DNA of 64,000 nt, taken from positions 88,219,766 to 88,283,765 of the forward strand of contig CM068382.1 of the NCBI GenBank assembly GCA_034770075.1. The letters run 5' to 3'. Positions 47,147 to 58,657 of the stretch are shown here, piece by piece; position 1 is the stretch's first letter; each line of letters begins with the position of its first letter. A program made the translations under genes and the position numbers. A model generated the notes under the pieces. It saw only the letters and a program-made list of their open reading frames with translations, ran no database searches and was not told the DNA's origin. This DNA is from Aralia elata (taxonomy: Eukaryota; Streptophyta; Magnoliopsida; Apiales; Araliaceae).

Positions 47147-47559
47147 TTTTCTAGCTAGTTACTTATCTTTATTTTTCATGTTTAAATATATAGTAAAAAA
47201 AATGAGAGTATATAAAAAAAATCGTGGATAAAATTTTAAAAAAAACGGAGAAGAAAATTTTTAGTTTGTTATTGCGATTAATTACTTGCTATCATTTAGA
47301 TGTTCATGCCTTCTATATTTGTTCTTGATAACTTATTTTTGAATTGAATTAGAATACTATTATTTTGTTTGGTGAATTCAAAAAGAACCTATTAGAGGGA
47401 ATATTTGAGAGGTAAAAGGCTAGAGTGTGAGCTTAATTAAGGGTAAAAGCCAAAATTGAGTGAATCACGAGTGAATCATCATTGTTTGAGCTAAACACGT
47501 AAGGGAGTGTGTGAGAAAAATTTCATCCACTAACATTTGTTTTGCACAAACATGTATGG

Positions 47560-48420
47560 CTATAATTTTTAAAATACTTATGGAGTTCAAAAGAATTCTT
47601 TCCAAGGCAGAGGTGATCCAGATGCATATTTGAGATGGGAGAAAAAAATAGAGCGAGAGTTTGACTATCATGACTATTCCGAGCGAAGGAAGTTTAAACT
47701 TCCGGTTTAAGAATTTTCTGGTCATGTAGCTACATGGTGGGTTCAGTTTAAGCGTAGCAGGAGAAGATGTGGAGAGCATCCGATCGAAACATGGGAGGAG
47801 TTGAAAACCGTGATGAAAAAATGGCTTGTTCCAGTACAACTTAATAGGAGGAATGAGTATGCATCTCCAAGACATGTCGAGCAACCTTCAAGGTGATCAA
47901 CTTGGGATGATGGAAGGAAGAATCATAGGCATGGAGAGTCGCATTGGAGAAAGCCACGAGAGACTCCTAAGCTGTATAGGGAACCATTATTTTCTAATTA
48001 AAGAGTTTAAAGAAGACCTCATGGTTTCATTTAGTAAGACTTGGGAAGATTGTTGGATGGAGCTACAAAACATCTCTAAGGTGCAAAAGGAGCAAGATCA
48101 GCCGAAGGAGGTGGAAATATAAAAGAATATACAGTCCAAGGAGAATTGTTGGATTCTAGTGTACAAAATGAAGCCCATGAACAAGAGTAAGAAAATGAAC
48201 GACATAAAGAAATTGAATAAAAGATTGAAAGTGAGTTTGAAAAAAATGAGAGTGAAAAAAAGAAAAGAGAGTTTGAAAAGAATAGAGAGATTGAAAAGAA
48301 TGAAACAGAAAATAAACGAGAAATTGAGGAAAATGAGATTGAAAATAAACGAGAGAAAGAGCAAAAAGAAAAAGAGAGCAAAAAGAAAAAGAGAGGAAAA
48401 TATGTGACTATGAAAAATAG
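47560..48420 (+). pseudogene. gag of the second gypsy element (degenerate)
   Basis: Plus-strand reading: SFQGRGDPDAYLRWEKKIE, EFDYHDYSERRKFKLPV, stop, EFSGHVATWWVQFKRSRRR, HPIETWEELKTVMKKWLVP. This is the retrotransposon gag capsid-like domain (FQGR.DP.AYL.WE, ATWW, ETWEE). A charged Glu/Asn/Lys-rich segment follows (48150-48410), matching the linker style of the first gypsy element. Stops and shifts make it inactive. Confidence 0.8.
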
Positions 48421-48539
48421 AGTGAGTTGGATGAGGAATTATATTTTGAACAGCCAATAACTGTACGTTCGTGCAAGACAACGCTTTTGAATACTAACCA
48501 GATTAACTCTGTTTTATCTAGTTCTGTTATTTCTCTTAT

Positions 48540-50172
48540 ACAGGTGAGGAATTACAAACCTAGTGCTATCATTCCATACTGATCAGCCTATAACATTCTC
48601 AAGGAAACGAAGGAGTTAACAAGGTGAGTTAGAGAGTTGATGGAGGAGGGTATCGTGGATGAAGTCATGAGTTCGTGTGCCGTTTATGAGTTCATAGTAC
48701 CTAAGACAGAATGAATGTCGAGCTTGTGCGTTGATTTGCAATTGGTAAACAAGTATCATTATTTTCTTTGCTTAGATAATATGTTTTATAAATTGTATAG
48801 TACTTATGTTTTATCTACATGTGATAATAACCATGTGATGATAATGCTTAATCAAAATTAGCATGAAAGAATGTGATGAATGGAAAGTTGTGATAACATT
48901 ATGATGTGTATAGGTGGATAGTTATTTCGGTTAGATTAACTAATGCATCTAGTGTTTTCACGAGCTTGTTAAAACATATTTTGCATGCTTCCATTGATAA
49001 ATTTGTTGTTAGCTATTTTGATGGTAGAATCATCTCCGTCATAAGCTATAGAGGATATTTGATATTTGTTGAGTTAGTTTATGATCATGATATTTATTCG
49101 TGTTTTTAATGTGCTTATTATCATAATATTCATTCTAGAGTTTCTTATTCTTGTGTTCATACTATTCAATCTTTACAAAATGTGTCGTTAGTTGACAGTG
49201 GTAGTGATCATGTCATTCCATTAGAGCAATCTTCATTGCATGATTTGCTATCATTGGATATTGAGTTGAAAAATGTTTATCATCAGATTGGATTGAGATA
49301 TGGTTTACATGTGTGTTTAGTTAAGTCATTCGGACTAACTAATGCATTAAAAGTTTTTATATTAAATCATATTTTGCATTCTTTCATGAGAAAATTTGTT
49401 AATATCTGTTTTGATGATATTTCTATTCTTATCAACACTTGGGGAAATTCTTTAGCACTTGTTGAGTTTGATTATGTTCATTATAAATATGCAATTGAAT
49501 TTTCATCTTGCAGTGTTGGTTGTGACCTTTTAAATCCATTGATGCGATTATTTGATTTTGAATATGTTGATTTCAATGGAAAGGGAAAGGTTGATTATGT
49601 TTTGCAAATACAAGGAAGGAATAGATTCTACGTTGGAGGTTAAGTGGATTATTTTGCAAACCAATCAACACAATGCATAGAAAAAATTTAAGAGTGTTGG
49701 CGTATGCGACGTGTCAAGTTTCAAAAGTTAATATTAGACCCGGGTGCATTACAGTTTGTGTATTTGCGGATGGACGAGATCATCAAGTTGAATTTTGATC
49801 TAGAAATTCGTAGATGGATGAATGTGCGATGTGAAGAGTTCTACATGCTGATTTTCAATCCAGGAAGATATAGGACTTTTCATAATTTTATTTGCATTTA
49901 TTTTATTACATATTCGTTTATGTTATTAGGTAGTATTTTTTATTACATTTTTGCTTTAGTTGCTAATTTAGTGTGTTTTGATTTACTTAGCATTTTGGAA
50001 ATATTTGGTTTAATTTACGTGTGTAAGAGCATCGTGTTGGAGTGGACAGGTTCTTGATTAAAGGAGATCGAAAGTTGAAGTTTCTAGGTTGTGGGACAGA
50101 TTTGTGGACGAATCCTTTTCGAGAGGAGGAGATGCCAGATTTGAGGACAAATCCTTTTAAAGAGGAGGGGAA
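48540..50172 (+). pseudogene. pol remnants of the second gypsy element (rearranged)
   Basis: A scrambled and partly repeated set of pol pieces: RT block with EEGIVDEVMSS and LCVDLQLVNKY (48600-48800), RT motif region RLTNASSVFTSLLKHIL..VVSYFDG (48930-49025), a second RT piece FGLTNALKVFILNHILHSF..ICFDDIS (49325-49430), an integrase tail-like LALVEFDYVHY with LNPLMRL (49450-49555), and the pol end DLRTNPFKEEGND (50125-50172). Two copies of the YxDD region within 400 bp show internal duplication or deletion. Polypurine tract AAAGAGGAGGGGAA lies at 50159-50172. Confidence 0.7.
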
Positions 50173-50445
50173 TGACACAAGCATGAGGGGGTCAGAATTT
50201 TTCGACAATCTTTCGACTCAAGCTCCAATGGTTCAATAAATGATTTCAAGTGATTGGGCTGAAAACTACTTGAGAATACTTAGTGTGAAGTCCAATTCAA
50301 AACATTCATCAAAGCATTCATTGTGGAATATGATTCTAAGTTCATTCGTTTGGTTAGTTCAAAGGTTCGGTTTTGGTGGAGGAAACGAAAGAGGAGCTAA
50401 GAATCACATTTGGTACTTTAAGACATCAAAGAAGCAAGTTGGCAT
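50173..50445 (+). repeat. 3' LTR of the second gypsy element, interrupted
   Basis: TGACACAAGCATGAGGGGG through AAGCAAGTTGGCAT, nearly identical to 46140-46412. It ends where the Athila-type LTR begins at 50446. GGCAT (50441-50445) is the likely target sequence. The rest of this LTR is not in the window. Confidence 0.85.
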
Positions 50446-51339
50446 TGTTTGCTTAAATCTAGGTTAGTGCAACATGTAAGTATACGTGATCAACAAGTAA
50501 TATAATGATAAAAGAGTATCGTTTCCACGGAGGAAAAACTGCAATTTATACTAACAACTACCAATTTTGTATTAACTCAATTTTATTAAACAATTGATTA
50601 AAAACTTGTGAATTTATGAAATTAAATAATTAATTAAACTAATGCTAAATACCACGAGATTGAAAACAAATTATGAATACTTAAGACTACAATTTCACTT
50701 ATTGCATCACTTAAATCAATATACTTCCTGTTAAGTTATACTAACTATTCCGGATTGTTAATCGAGAAATCATCAATATTCATGACCATCTCTCGATATA
50801 TCATAAACGAATCAACTTAAATCCACCTATGATAGAATTAAGGTGAACACCCTAGTTAACTAATTCACTATATTTCTATGTGAATTACAATTAAAGAAGA
50901 TTTAAAGCACAGGTTCCTTATCAGATTACATGCAGCGTATAAATATATCTCTATCCTAGACACAAATCATGAATTCCATCACTATGCAGAAAATACAATC
51001 ACATGCTATTATGATCAGATCTAAACCTATAATCTGTTAGTTCCCTAGGACACAATAGAGATCGAGAAGGGGGGTTGAATAGATCCTTTAAAACTTTTTC
51101 TGTTTATTACAAAAGTATAACAATTATGATTAATGGAGTCAATTCATGCACAGTGGAATATACTTTAAGAACCCCTTCAAGGATATGAATATAATCTCAA
51201 TTCTATGATTAAATCTTCGATATGGCTAATAACATATATAGCAATTAATGTGCATAATGTAAAAGACATATAGTAAATGACACAAGAGGTTTTAAGTGGT
51301 TCAGAAACTAAACAACTCCTACTCTACTCTTCTACTTCA

Positions 51340-51750
51340 ACAAGTAGGAAATCTACTAAGAATTTAGTCACTAAGACAAGGACTTTCCGCCCTCCTTAAG
51401 TCCAGCAGATATGAATTATTTTTAGCCACTAAGGTAAGGATCCTTTGACCCTCCTCAAGTCCAGCAGACATGAGTTTTCTTTAGTCACTAAGGCAAGGAT
51501 CCTCTGACTCTCCTTAAGTCCAGCAGACATGAGTTTTCTTTAGCCCCTCAAGCAAGGATCCTCTGACCCTCCTCAAGTCCAGCAGGCATGAGGTGTTTAG
51601 TCATAAGACAAGGACACAACGCCCTTCCGGTCCAAGCCCAGCAGACTCTGAAGCTTTAGTCAATTAAGATAAGGACCCAGAAGACCTTCTTTCCAAGCCC
51701 AGCAGACTTGAAGCTTTAGTCACTTAAGACAAGGATCCTCTGACCCTCCT
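51340..51750. repeat. tandem repeats with CAAGTCCAGCAGACATGAG core
   Basis: About seven units of 50-60 bp: TTTAGTCACTAAG.CAAGGATCCTCTGACCCTCCTCAAGTCCAGCAGACATGAG and diverged forms. Unit length and sequence vary and no unique spacers exist, so this is not a CRISPR array. Confidence 0.9.
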
Positions 51751-52799
51751 TTGTGTGTTGATAGTTGTTAGGTTGTGCTGCTAATATGAACTTTGATCTC
51801 CTTCATCTTTAGGTACTTAGCAGCTATTGGTGATCAGCTTCTGGATGCTGCTGACGTTGGTCGTTGATGCTCTTCTTCTTCTTCAGGTATTCAGCAGATG
51901 TAGAAGATCACCCTTCTTGTACTACTTAAGCTCTTCAAATAAGCTTGATGTATTCTTGAGCTTAGCAGTCATGAACACTAGTTGTCTTATATACAGAACC
52001 CATTCTGTTCTTTATCTTATCAGCTCATAGTGTTCATGTTTGATCACAGAATTGCTCTTTTTGATTTTACTTTTAGCCCTAGTCACTCTTGATCTTGGCT
52101 TCTTGGTCATTCGACTCTTAGCTCATATGTCAGTACTTCGCCATAGTTGGGTGGAGCTTCAGCAGATCTATTCAATTAGGTGTTCTTGCTCCCGTTCACA
52201 ACACTTGGTAATCTTGATGCAGTTTGCCATATATAGATTTTGTACCCTTTTCGTTTGGAATCCAGCTGTTGATAACTTCTCGTTGCAAATCTTCCCGTTG
52301 AAGATTTTCTCTCTACAGCTTCTTTATTTTACTAATGAATATTTTACTCCTTGAAGTCTGTTAGTAATGGCTGAGTCAGCTTCCATTAACTAGTACCAAG
52401 ATAGTGGAGTCATGTAGGTTGTCTTTGACTACTGCAAACATAGCTGTTTGAACCTCACTGAGATTGGTTCCCCATTTATGCCCATTTAAGTAACGCTCAT
52501 ATTGGGATTACTAACTTAAATGTTCTGATGTCTGTAATCCTTGTTGGCACTTACGTACTCTACGATTAACTGGGTTGTAGCCTTTTACTTATGATCGTAG
52601 AGTTATCTGCTTGCTCCATAATGTGGCCCTATGATCATTCTTGGTGTACACTGCCTTGGAGCTCGTAGAGTAGTTGACCGCACTTGCTCTATACTTTAAT
52701 GTGTTGCTTACTATTCTGCAATTGTACCTTTTATACTCTGTGATCTCCATTAAGCTTTACGTTCTCAGAGCATGTGTTTATGATCTAGTTGAGCTTTTG

Positions 52800-52980
52800 C
52801 TGCAAGTTGCTTATCATAGAGGACTGCTCTATGTTCTTCAGGTGCTAGTTCTGCAGACTCTTTCTTATCATAGAGGACTGCTCCATGATCTTTAGGTGCT
52901 AGCTCTACAGACTCTTTCTTATCATAAAGTACTGCTCTATGATCTTCTAGTGCTAGCTCTTTCATTGTAGAGGACTATTC
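52800..52980. repeat. 57-bp tandem repeats with TTATCATAGAGGACTGCTC core
   Basis: Three to four units of CTTATCATAGAGGACTGCTC, ATG.TCTT.AGGTGCTAG and TCT.CAGACTCTTT. A minus-strand frame over them encodes a 19-residue repeat, a by-product of a unit length divisible by three. Confidence 0.9.
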
Positions 52981-54014
52981 TACTATCTTTGGTGCGTTGA
53001 TCATGTCAGGCAGACCAGTTTGTTCATCTGTGGTTTAACTCTACAATTACTTGATCAAGCTATTGCTTACTCTGCGAACTTGTCTTTGGTCCAAGTCGTA
53101 GAGTCTTGGTGGAATCGTAGAGTATTCGTTTGAGCTGCTTATGATCTCTGTTAGGACTTGATGTTTTGGTCCTTTCGGATGCACTCTGAGATCTTTGTCT
53201 GACATCTCATGGACAATTTACTTGATGGTCTTCATGAAGATTACTGCCTTAACCTTGGATGCTCATGTAGAGGTTACTCTACGTTCTTGCTTGGTCGTTG
53301 ACTGTTCATGGGAGTCGTAGAGTGACTGACTGCATTAACTCTACGAACCCGAGACAGCTCAACGATTCTCTCTTAGCTGAGCTCTGTGATGCCTGGCAGA
53401 CTCTACGATGCCGAGTGAACTCTTTGAAATGTCAAGCCTTACTCTACGTTTGCCTGGCAAACTCTGCGATGCTTTGCTGACTGAACTCCAAGTTGGCTAA
53501 CTGCTCTGCGATCCTTCACTGGATGCTATATGATGACTTGTGCGGTACTCTACGAACATCCTAGTCTTATTATTTAGCTCATTAGATCAACCTAACAAGT
53601 TTGATCTTTTCTATTCTAAGTTCTTGTACATCAAATTTATTTAAGGACTTTACAATACTTATCATGACAAATATGCTTTGATCAGATAAATGATAATTCA
53701 GCTCAGATCATCCTAATATATTTGATTTTTCCAATCTAAGTCCTTGTACATATATTTCATTAAGGACTATACAAAGCTTTATCATTGAATGTTCTTTTAA
53801 CCATTTTGTCATCAATCAAATCTCATATAATGAATTATAGAATCTCATGCAGATCTTTTAACAATCTCCCCCTATGAAAGTGGACTTAAAAAACTTATAT
53901 AGATTCTCAACATAATCCATCTCTTGAGTTCATATAGATTATCACGGTAATTAGTCGTCAGACAATTAAGCAACTAAACACAAACGATACTAGACAATCA
54001 CTACAACAAAACAG

Positions 54015-54350
54015 GCTATCTGCGACTGCCCATCAGCGACCGCGAGCGGTCGCAGATAGATATTAGCGACCGCTAGCGGTCGTTGATGGCGGTCGCATAT
54101 AATCTGGTCACTGGCTGCCCATCGGCGACCAACAACAGTGACCGAGTTTCTGCGACCGACAATAGCGACTGAAGCGGTCGCCAGATTGTGTCAGGCTGAG
54201 TCAGCCTTAAGTCCGACGTGGAACCACGTGTCAGCGACCATAATTAGCGACCGCGTGCGGTCGCTAATAGGAAAATAAAATTAAATGCTTTTCCGGTCGC
54301 TGAAAATTAATAGCGACCGAACGCGGTCGCTGATACTAAAATTAAAAAAA
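54015..54350. repeat. subterminal repeat array, left end of CACTA element
   Basis: GCGACCGC..GCGGTCGC words in direct and inverted orientation (GCGACCGCGAGCGGTCGC, GCGACCGCTAGCGGTCG, GCGACCGCGTGCGGTCGC). In En/Spm such arrays are the binding sites of the element's regulatory protein; that role here is inferred. Confidence 0.9.
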
Positions 54351-54769
54351 AGATTTGTTTGTTTGTGGATTTCCCAAAAAAACTGACCTGTTTTGTACCT
54401 GCTTTATATCCCATCACACAACAATTTATATACAATCCAAATCCATAGGTGCATCTATACAATAAGAACAACACAATAAATATATATAAACATCCATACA
54501 TGTATAAATGTAATAAAGTATCGTCTCGACTGAAATTTATATACAAATGAATATAAAACGTCCGTACATTCAGTCAATAAAAAAATAAATAATACAAATG
54601 TATCACGAGAATACTAATGTCTGGGCCGTATCAAATATCATCCGAATGGGGCTGTAACAAAAGAATAAAACATGTTAAATATGTATTAGTAAATGTAAAG
54701 GTAAACTAAACATGCAAATATAAACATGAAGCTAAACAATGACAGGATTACCTCATCCTGATGTTGTGC

Positions 54770-56290
54770 TGCTCTAGCCACTGCATCTGCTAGCTCCTCA
54801 AGACTCAGGGACTGCAGATACCCGCCAAGTGTAAGAAGCAGATTTTGATCTTAACATATTTGCTTTCACACAGTCAGCAGGAGTGTGTGGCGTCGGATGG
54901 CATGAGGACTGAGTAGACTGACTAGCAGAGCTGCCCGTGCCGCTGATAGTCGGTCGTCGTCGTTGTCCTTGGCCTTTGACGTAGTTCTTCTTAACAACTA
55001 ATGCCCTCTCCCATAACTCCTGATCAATCGGCGGTCGTGGGGTGCCTTTAGGATAACGCTAGTTCATTAGGCTCGTATAAGTGTCCTGTCAGCATTTTAA
55101 AAATAAAATAGTTAAAAATAAATATAAAATGTTTAACAATGACGTAAATATTTATAAACATATTAAAGTTATAAAAATAAATTACCGCTATCTGGACAGC
55201 CTCAGGCAAACCATCGCGGGTGGCCACGTACACATCCAACCAATTAATAGGCTGACCCTGAGACTGAATCTCCTATAAAATATGCTCATATATTAATATG
55301 TAAACATTAACATATACTATACTAATTATTGACATTTGCAAAATACGTACCCGTGTAGCAATATGCTGCAGCTGTGATATACTATCGCCCTTATATGTGC
55401 CTTTTGCCTTGGCGCCTTCAGGTACACCTGAGGCTCTGTTAGTGGCGGCAATCTTACGTCTTTACACCCAGCTCTCACCCCGCCACAACTCACACATATC
55501 AGCCCATATGACCGGCGCGCACTACCAGGGGCTATATTCGTGCATGTACTGCTCACCCTCCGCTGGATGGTCGACCGATGCATTATGCAAGGCTTTTTGT
55601 CGTTCCTTGTTCAGGTTATCTTTTGTTCGGACGACGCACTTTTTCCAGAACAATGTCTGTATTATTGATGCATGTGCGTCATCCCATCTATATCTCTTCT
55701 GCAAATAAGACAACAATAATTAATAATATTAAGACGGTGATAATATAATCCAACACTAATAAACAATATTAGTTCATTAATTATATTATCTAAAAGAATT
55801 AAATAATATATACCTAAAATTCAGCCCAAACTGCATCCTTATGGGCGAGAGGTGTGCTCGTCCACGTAATCACCGGCGTAGGCCAGTTCTATAAGCATAA
55901 TTGTGAAATGCACTTCACAATCTTGTTATCTTGAAATTTCCTACAATATACAACAATTAATATACATTAAAAATAACATTAGTATATATCTACAACATTA
56001 ATGATCATATTATCATATGGTTATATGTAATAGCTAGATAACGTACTTGCTGTCCGGAGGAGGTCTGATCTATATAAGAATTCGGTCATCTGGATTATTG
56101 GGGACCTTCGGGACATGATTAGGCCTCCGACCCAAGCCGCGCTTTTTTAGCGGGGCTTCAGAAGATATCTATAAATATAAAATTAACGGATGTTAGTAGG
56201 AGTTATATAATATTACATAGAAATACACAAACCTTGAGAAAGGCTAGGCTTTTGAGGTATCCTCCCATCAACATTTTCAATTCGCAATAG
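54770..56290 (-). pseudogene. Transposase_24-like gene of the CACTA element (degenerate)
   Basis: Minus-strand exon-like pieces: APLKKRGLGRRPNHVPKVP (about 56130-56170), DAVWAEF near 55820, KRRYRWDDAHASIIQTLFWKK and NLNKERQKALHNASV (55570-55700), VIWADMCELWRGES and KIAATNRASGVPEGAKAKG (55380-55520), QPINWLDVYVATRDGLPEA (55195-55265), PPIDQELWERALVVKK (54960-55040). Order and motifs follow the plant Transposase_24 family. In-frame stops occur (after ILI, HEYSPW, ESWV). The last part is Ser/Thr-rich. It is related in type to the gene at 44506, but the element families differ. Confidence 0.8.
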
Positions 56291-57744
56291 AGAGAGATAG
56301 GGAGAGTTTTGCATGCAAAAGAAAGAAAAAGTAAGTATTTTAATTTATTTTGTTTTATTTTATTTTACTTTTTATTCTTTTATATTATTTTATTTAGTAT
56401 TGAGAAACTAAGTAAATACTAACTACTTCATGTTATTATTTATTGTGTATTGAGAAACTAAGTAAATACTACATGTTCTCATTATAATATTTATTTTATT
56501 TTGTTTTGTTTTATTTTATTTTATTTTATTATTTTATATTATTTTATTTAGTATTGAGAAACTAAGTAAATACTAACTAGTTTCTTTTAGCTGGAAAGTT
56601 TCTTATACATTGAATTTTCAGCATTTTATATGTTTCAAATTCAATTTTAATATAATTGTTTTGCGTTCTAAGACCTCAAACCTGAAAGGCACAAGCTTTT
56701 TGATCTTGGTCAGTTGGTAGGTATATTAGACTTTATGTTTTCTATTAATATTTGTGATATATGTTGTCAAGTATCAATTTGGTAGCAAGAAACTTGGTAT
56801 TTGAACTATGCTTCAAAATGTCTGTTAGTCTTAGTGCAGTCTTCTTTTATGTTATGAACTGAGTTGATCTTAGTCTCAATTCATAACTGAGATTTCCTAT
56901 TAAAAAAAGAAAAAGAGAGGCAGGAAATGAAATAAGAAGAATATAACGAGGGAGAGATTTGAGTTTCAGATAGCAGAGAAAGTAAAGAGATAAGTAGATT
57001 AATGTATTCCATTGCTCAAGTTGAATTTATGATTACTCATTTACATACTAAGCTACCATCCATAGCATTCCACCCTCGTTCAAATATCAGTCAATCCTTG
57101 TGTTTCATATATGAAGTAATGATTCTCGCCAAGAAAGAACCTCTCAATTCCTTTAGTTGTTCATAGAGATTTAAAGGTAGATAAAGTATTTCATTATATA
57201 ATTCTATCAAAGGTAGAGATTTAAAGGTAGTTATTCATTATGTCTATATCATTAAGTTGCCATTATAATTTCATTATATAATTCTATCATTACTAATAAA
57301 TCTACATGTTTTTGTCACCATATATAGAATTAAAAATATTTGTAGTTTTCAAATTGCACTTTATTCGTTGATCAATAATAACCAACCCATGTTAAATACT
57401 ACAGATATTTTCCTATTAACAGAATTATCATCCAATAATGAACCAACAAGAGTAAAGTATACTAATACCAATAATTGCATTCCTATATAAACAGTCGAGC
57501 AATCAAATATGCAAAATAGTATTTCATAAAGTGCATGTATGGAACAACAACCACTATTCAATTTAGATATAAAGCTATTCAATTTGGGAAAATAAAGACC
57601 CACAATCATACCTGTAATCAGAGACGGGGTGGCATAGGCGGCTTGGGTGGGGGCGGCGTGGGTGGGGCGGCGGGCTCTCTTCTCTCTTCCCTCTCTTCTT
57701 TTTATTTTTCTTCTTCTGTTATGCCTGGTTCTGTTTGACTGACT

Positions 57745-58035
57745 AGGATTAGATAGGATCAGCGATCGCTATCAGCGACCACGTGCGGTTGCTGATTTTA
57801 ATTGACGTGGCTTTATTAGCGACCGCGTGCGGTCGCTGTTACCAAATGGTCGCAATTATTCCGCCCGCCAAGACTTGCGCCAAAATTTTTGGGCGATAAA
57901 TTTGGATCAGCGACCGTAGGCGGTCGCTGATAATAACTAGCGACCAAATTTACTAGCGGTCGCTAATATCGATCGCTAGTAAAAACAATAGCGACCAGAT
58001 GTTGCGGTCGCTGAAAGAATTGGTCGCTATTAACC
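57745..58035. repeat. subterminal repeat array, right end of CACTA element
   Basis: The same word family as at the left end (GCGACCGCGTGCGGTCGC, AGCGACCGTAGGCGGTCGC, ACCAGATGTTGCGGTCGC). A TATA-poor GC-rich zone (57625-57680, GGTGGGGGCGGCGTGGG) just inside it may be the promoter or first exon zone of the minus-strand gene. Confidence 0.88.
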
Positions 58036-58657
58036 AATTTTCTTGTAGTGAATCCAATGATAGCTAACAATAATCAATAAGGAAGTATATCAAAATAAAC
58101 TATGTAATAAGATCAATTGTAATCTTAAAATAGACTTTAGTTCATCATCATTGAATTAAAAACCATAATCCACAATTGATAAAACATTCAAGATACAACT
58201 TAAAAGATTAGGGAAGAGAATAGAATCTGTAGACGCAATCTTTGAGTCTCTCCTTCAGCTCCTGCGATGAATCCTTTGTGCTCACCAATTGCTTCAAGCC
58301 TCCAAAACTATCTCAAACTAGGGTTTTGATACTAAGTTTAATGAATGTCTTCGCTTTTTGTCTTTTAACCCTCTTTAAAGTCTTTGAAACCAGTCAGCCA
58401 AACTAATCCTTCTTGGACTCAATTTCTGAAACGCATCAAATCAGCTCTATTTCTTCCCGACGAATTGGCCCCGGCGAGCTCAGTAATTCATAATTTACAA
58501 AAATGCCACTAAGTTCCAAATTTCCTGTTTTGACCCTCCAAAGCCGTTTTCTACAAAACAAACGCATGAACAATTAAAATGACACTAAAAATACTCAAAG
58601 TTAATAAAGAATTAAGCCTAAGAAATATCCAATTGTAGGTATAAAACTCACTCATCA

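Larger units (their letters stand above)
51036..53862 (-). mobile_element. copia-type solo LTR (2.83 kb), nested
   Basis: AATCT flanks it at 51031-51035 and 53863-53867. The LTR may instead be counted TGTTA..TAACA with one base shared at each side. The minus strand holds GATCAAACTTGTTAGG near the start and GGATCTATTCAACCCCCCTTC with GATCTCTATTGTG at the end, matching the 1808-3112 LTR. CTCTACGA/TCGTAGAG words recur in more than ten places (52555-53560). GGGGGAGAT beside the LTR could be a copia polypurine tract, so a truncated element is an alternative. Confidence 0.75.
53999..58050 (-). mobile_element. complete non-autonomous CACTA element, 4052 bp, TSD AAT
   Basis: The ends CACTACAACAAAA (53999) and TTTTCTTGTAGTG (58050) are the CACTA inverted repeats. 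The 3-bp target duplication AAT is exact (53996-53998, 58051-58053). Dense subterminal arrays of AGCGACCGC / GCGGTCGC fill 54015-54350 and 57745-58035. The only coding remnant is a broken Transposase_24-like gene on the minus strand. No tnp2 catalytic transposase is present, so it could move only with help in trans. Confidence 0.95.
50446..58657 (-). repeat. 3' LTR of an Athila/Tat-type element (net about 1.33 kb), doubly interrupted
   Basis: On the minus strand it starts TGATGAGTGAGTTTTATACC at 58657, after the polypurine tract AGTTTGGGGGTATT (58658-58671), and ends AAATTTAAGCAAACA-like at 50446, shortly after CTCCGTGGAAACGATACTC and ACGTATACTTACATGTTGC. The end architecture matches the LTRs at 19818 and 61538. 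A copia-type solo LTR (51036-53862) and a CACTA element (53999-58050) are inserted into it. Confidence 0.8.

Noticed and set aside
51340..51750. CRISPR-like or coding repeat array
   Set aside because: Tandem duplication inside a copia-type LTR with variable unit length and stops in all frames.
52765..52965. Minus-strand repeat protein with ELAP..HRAVLYDKKES units
   Set aside because: The 57-bp tandem repeat keeps frame only because its length is a multiple of three. There is no start context and it lies in a solo LTR.
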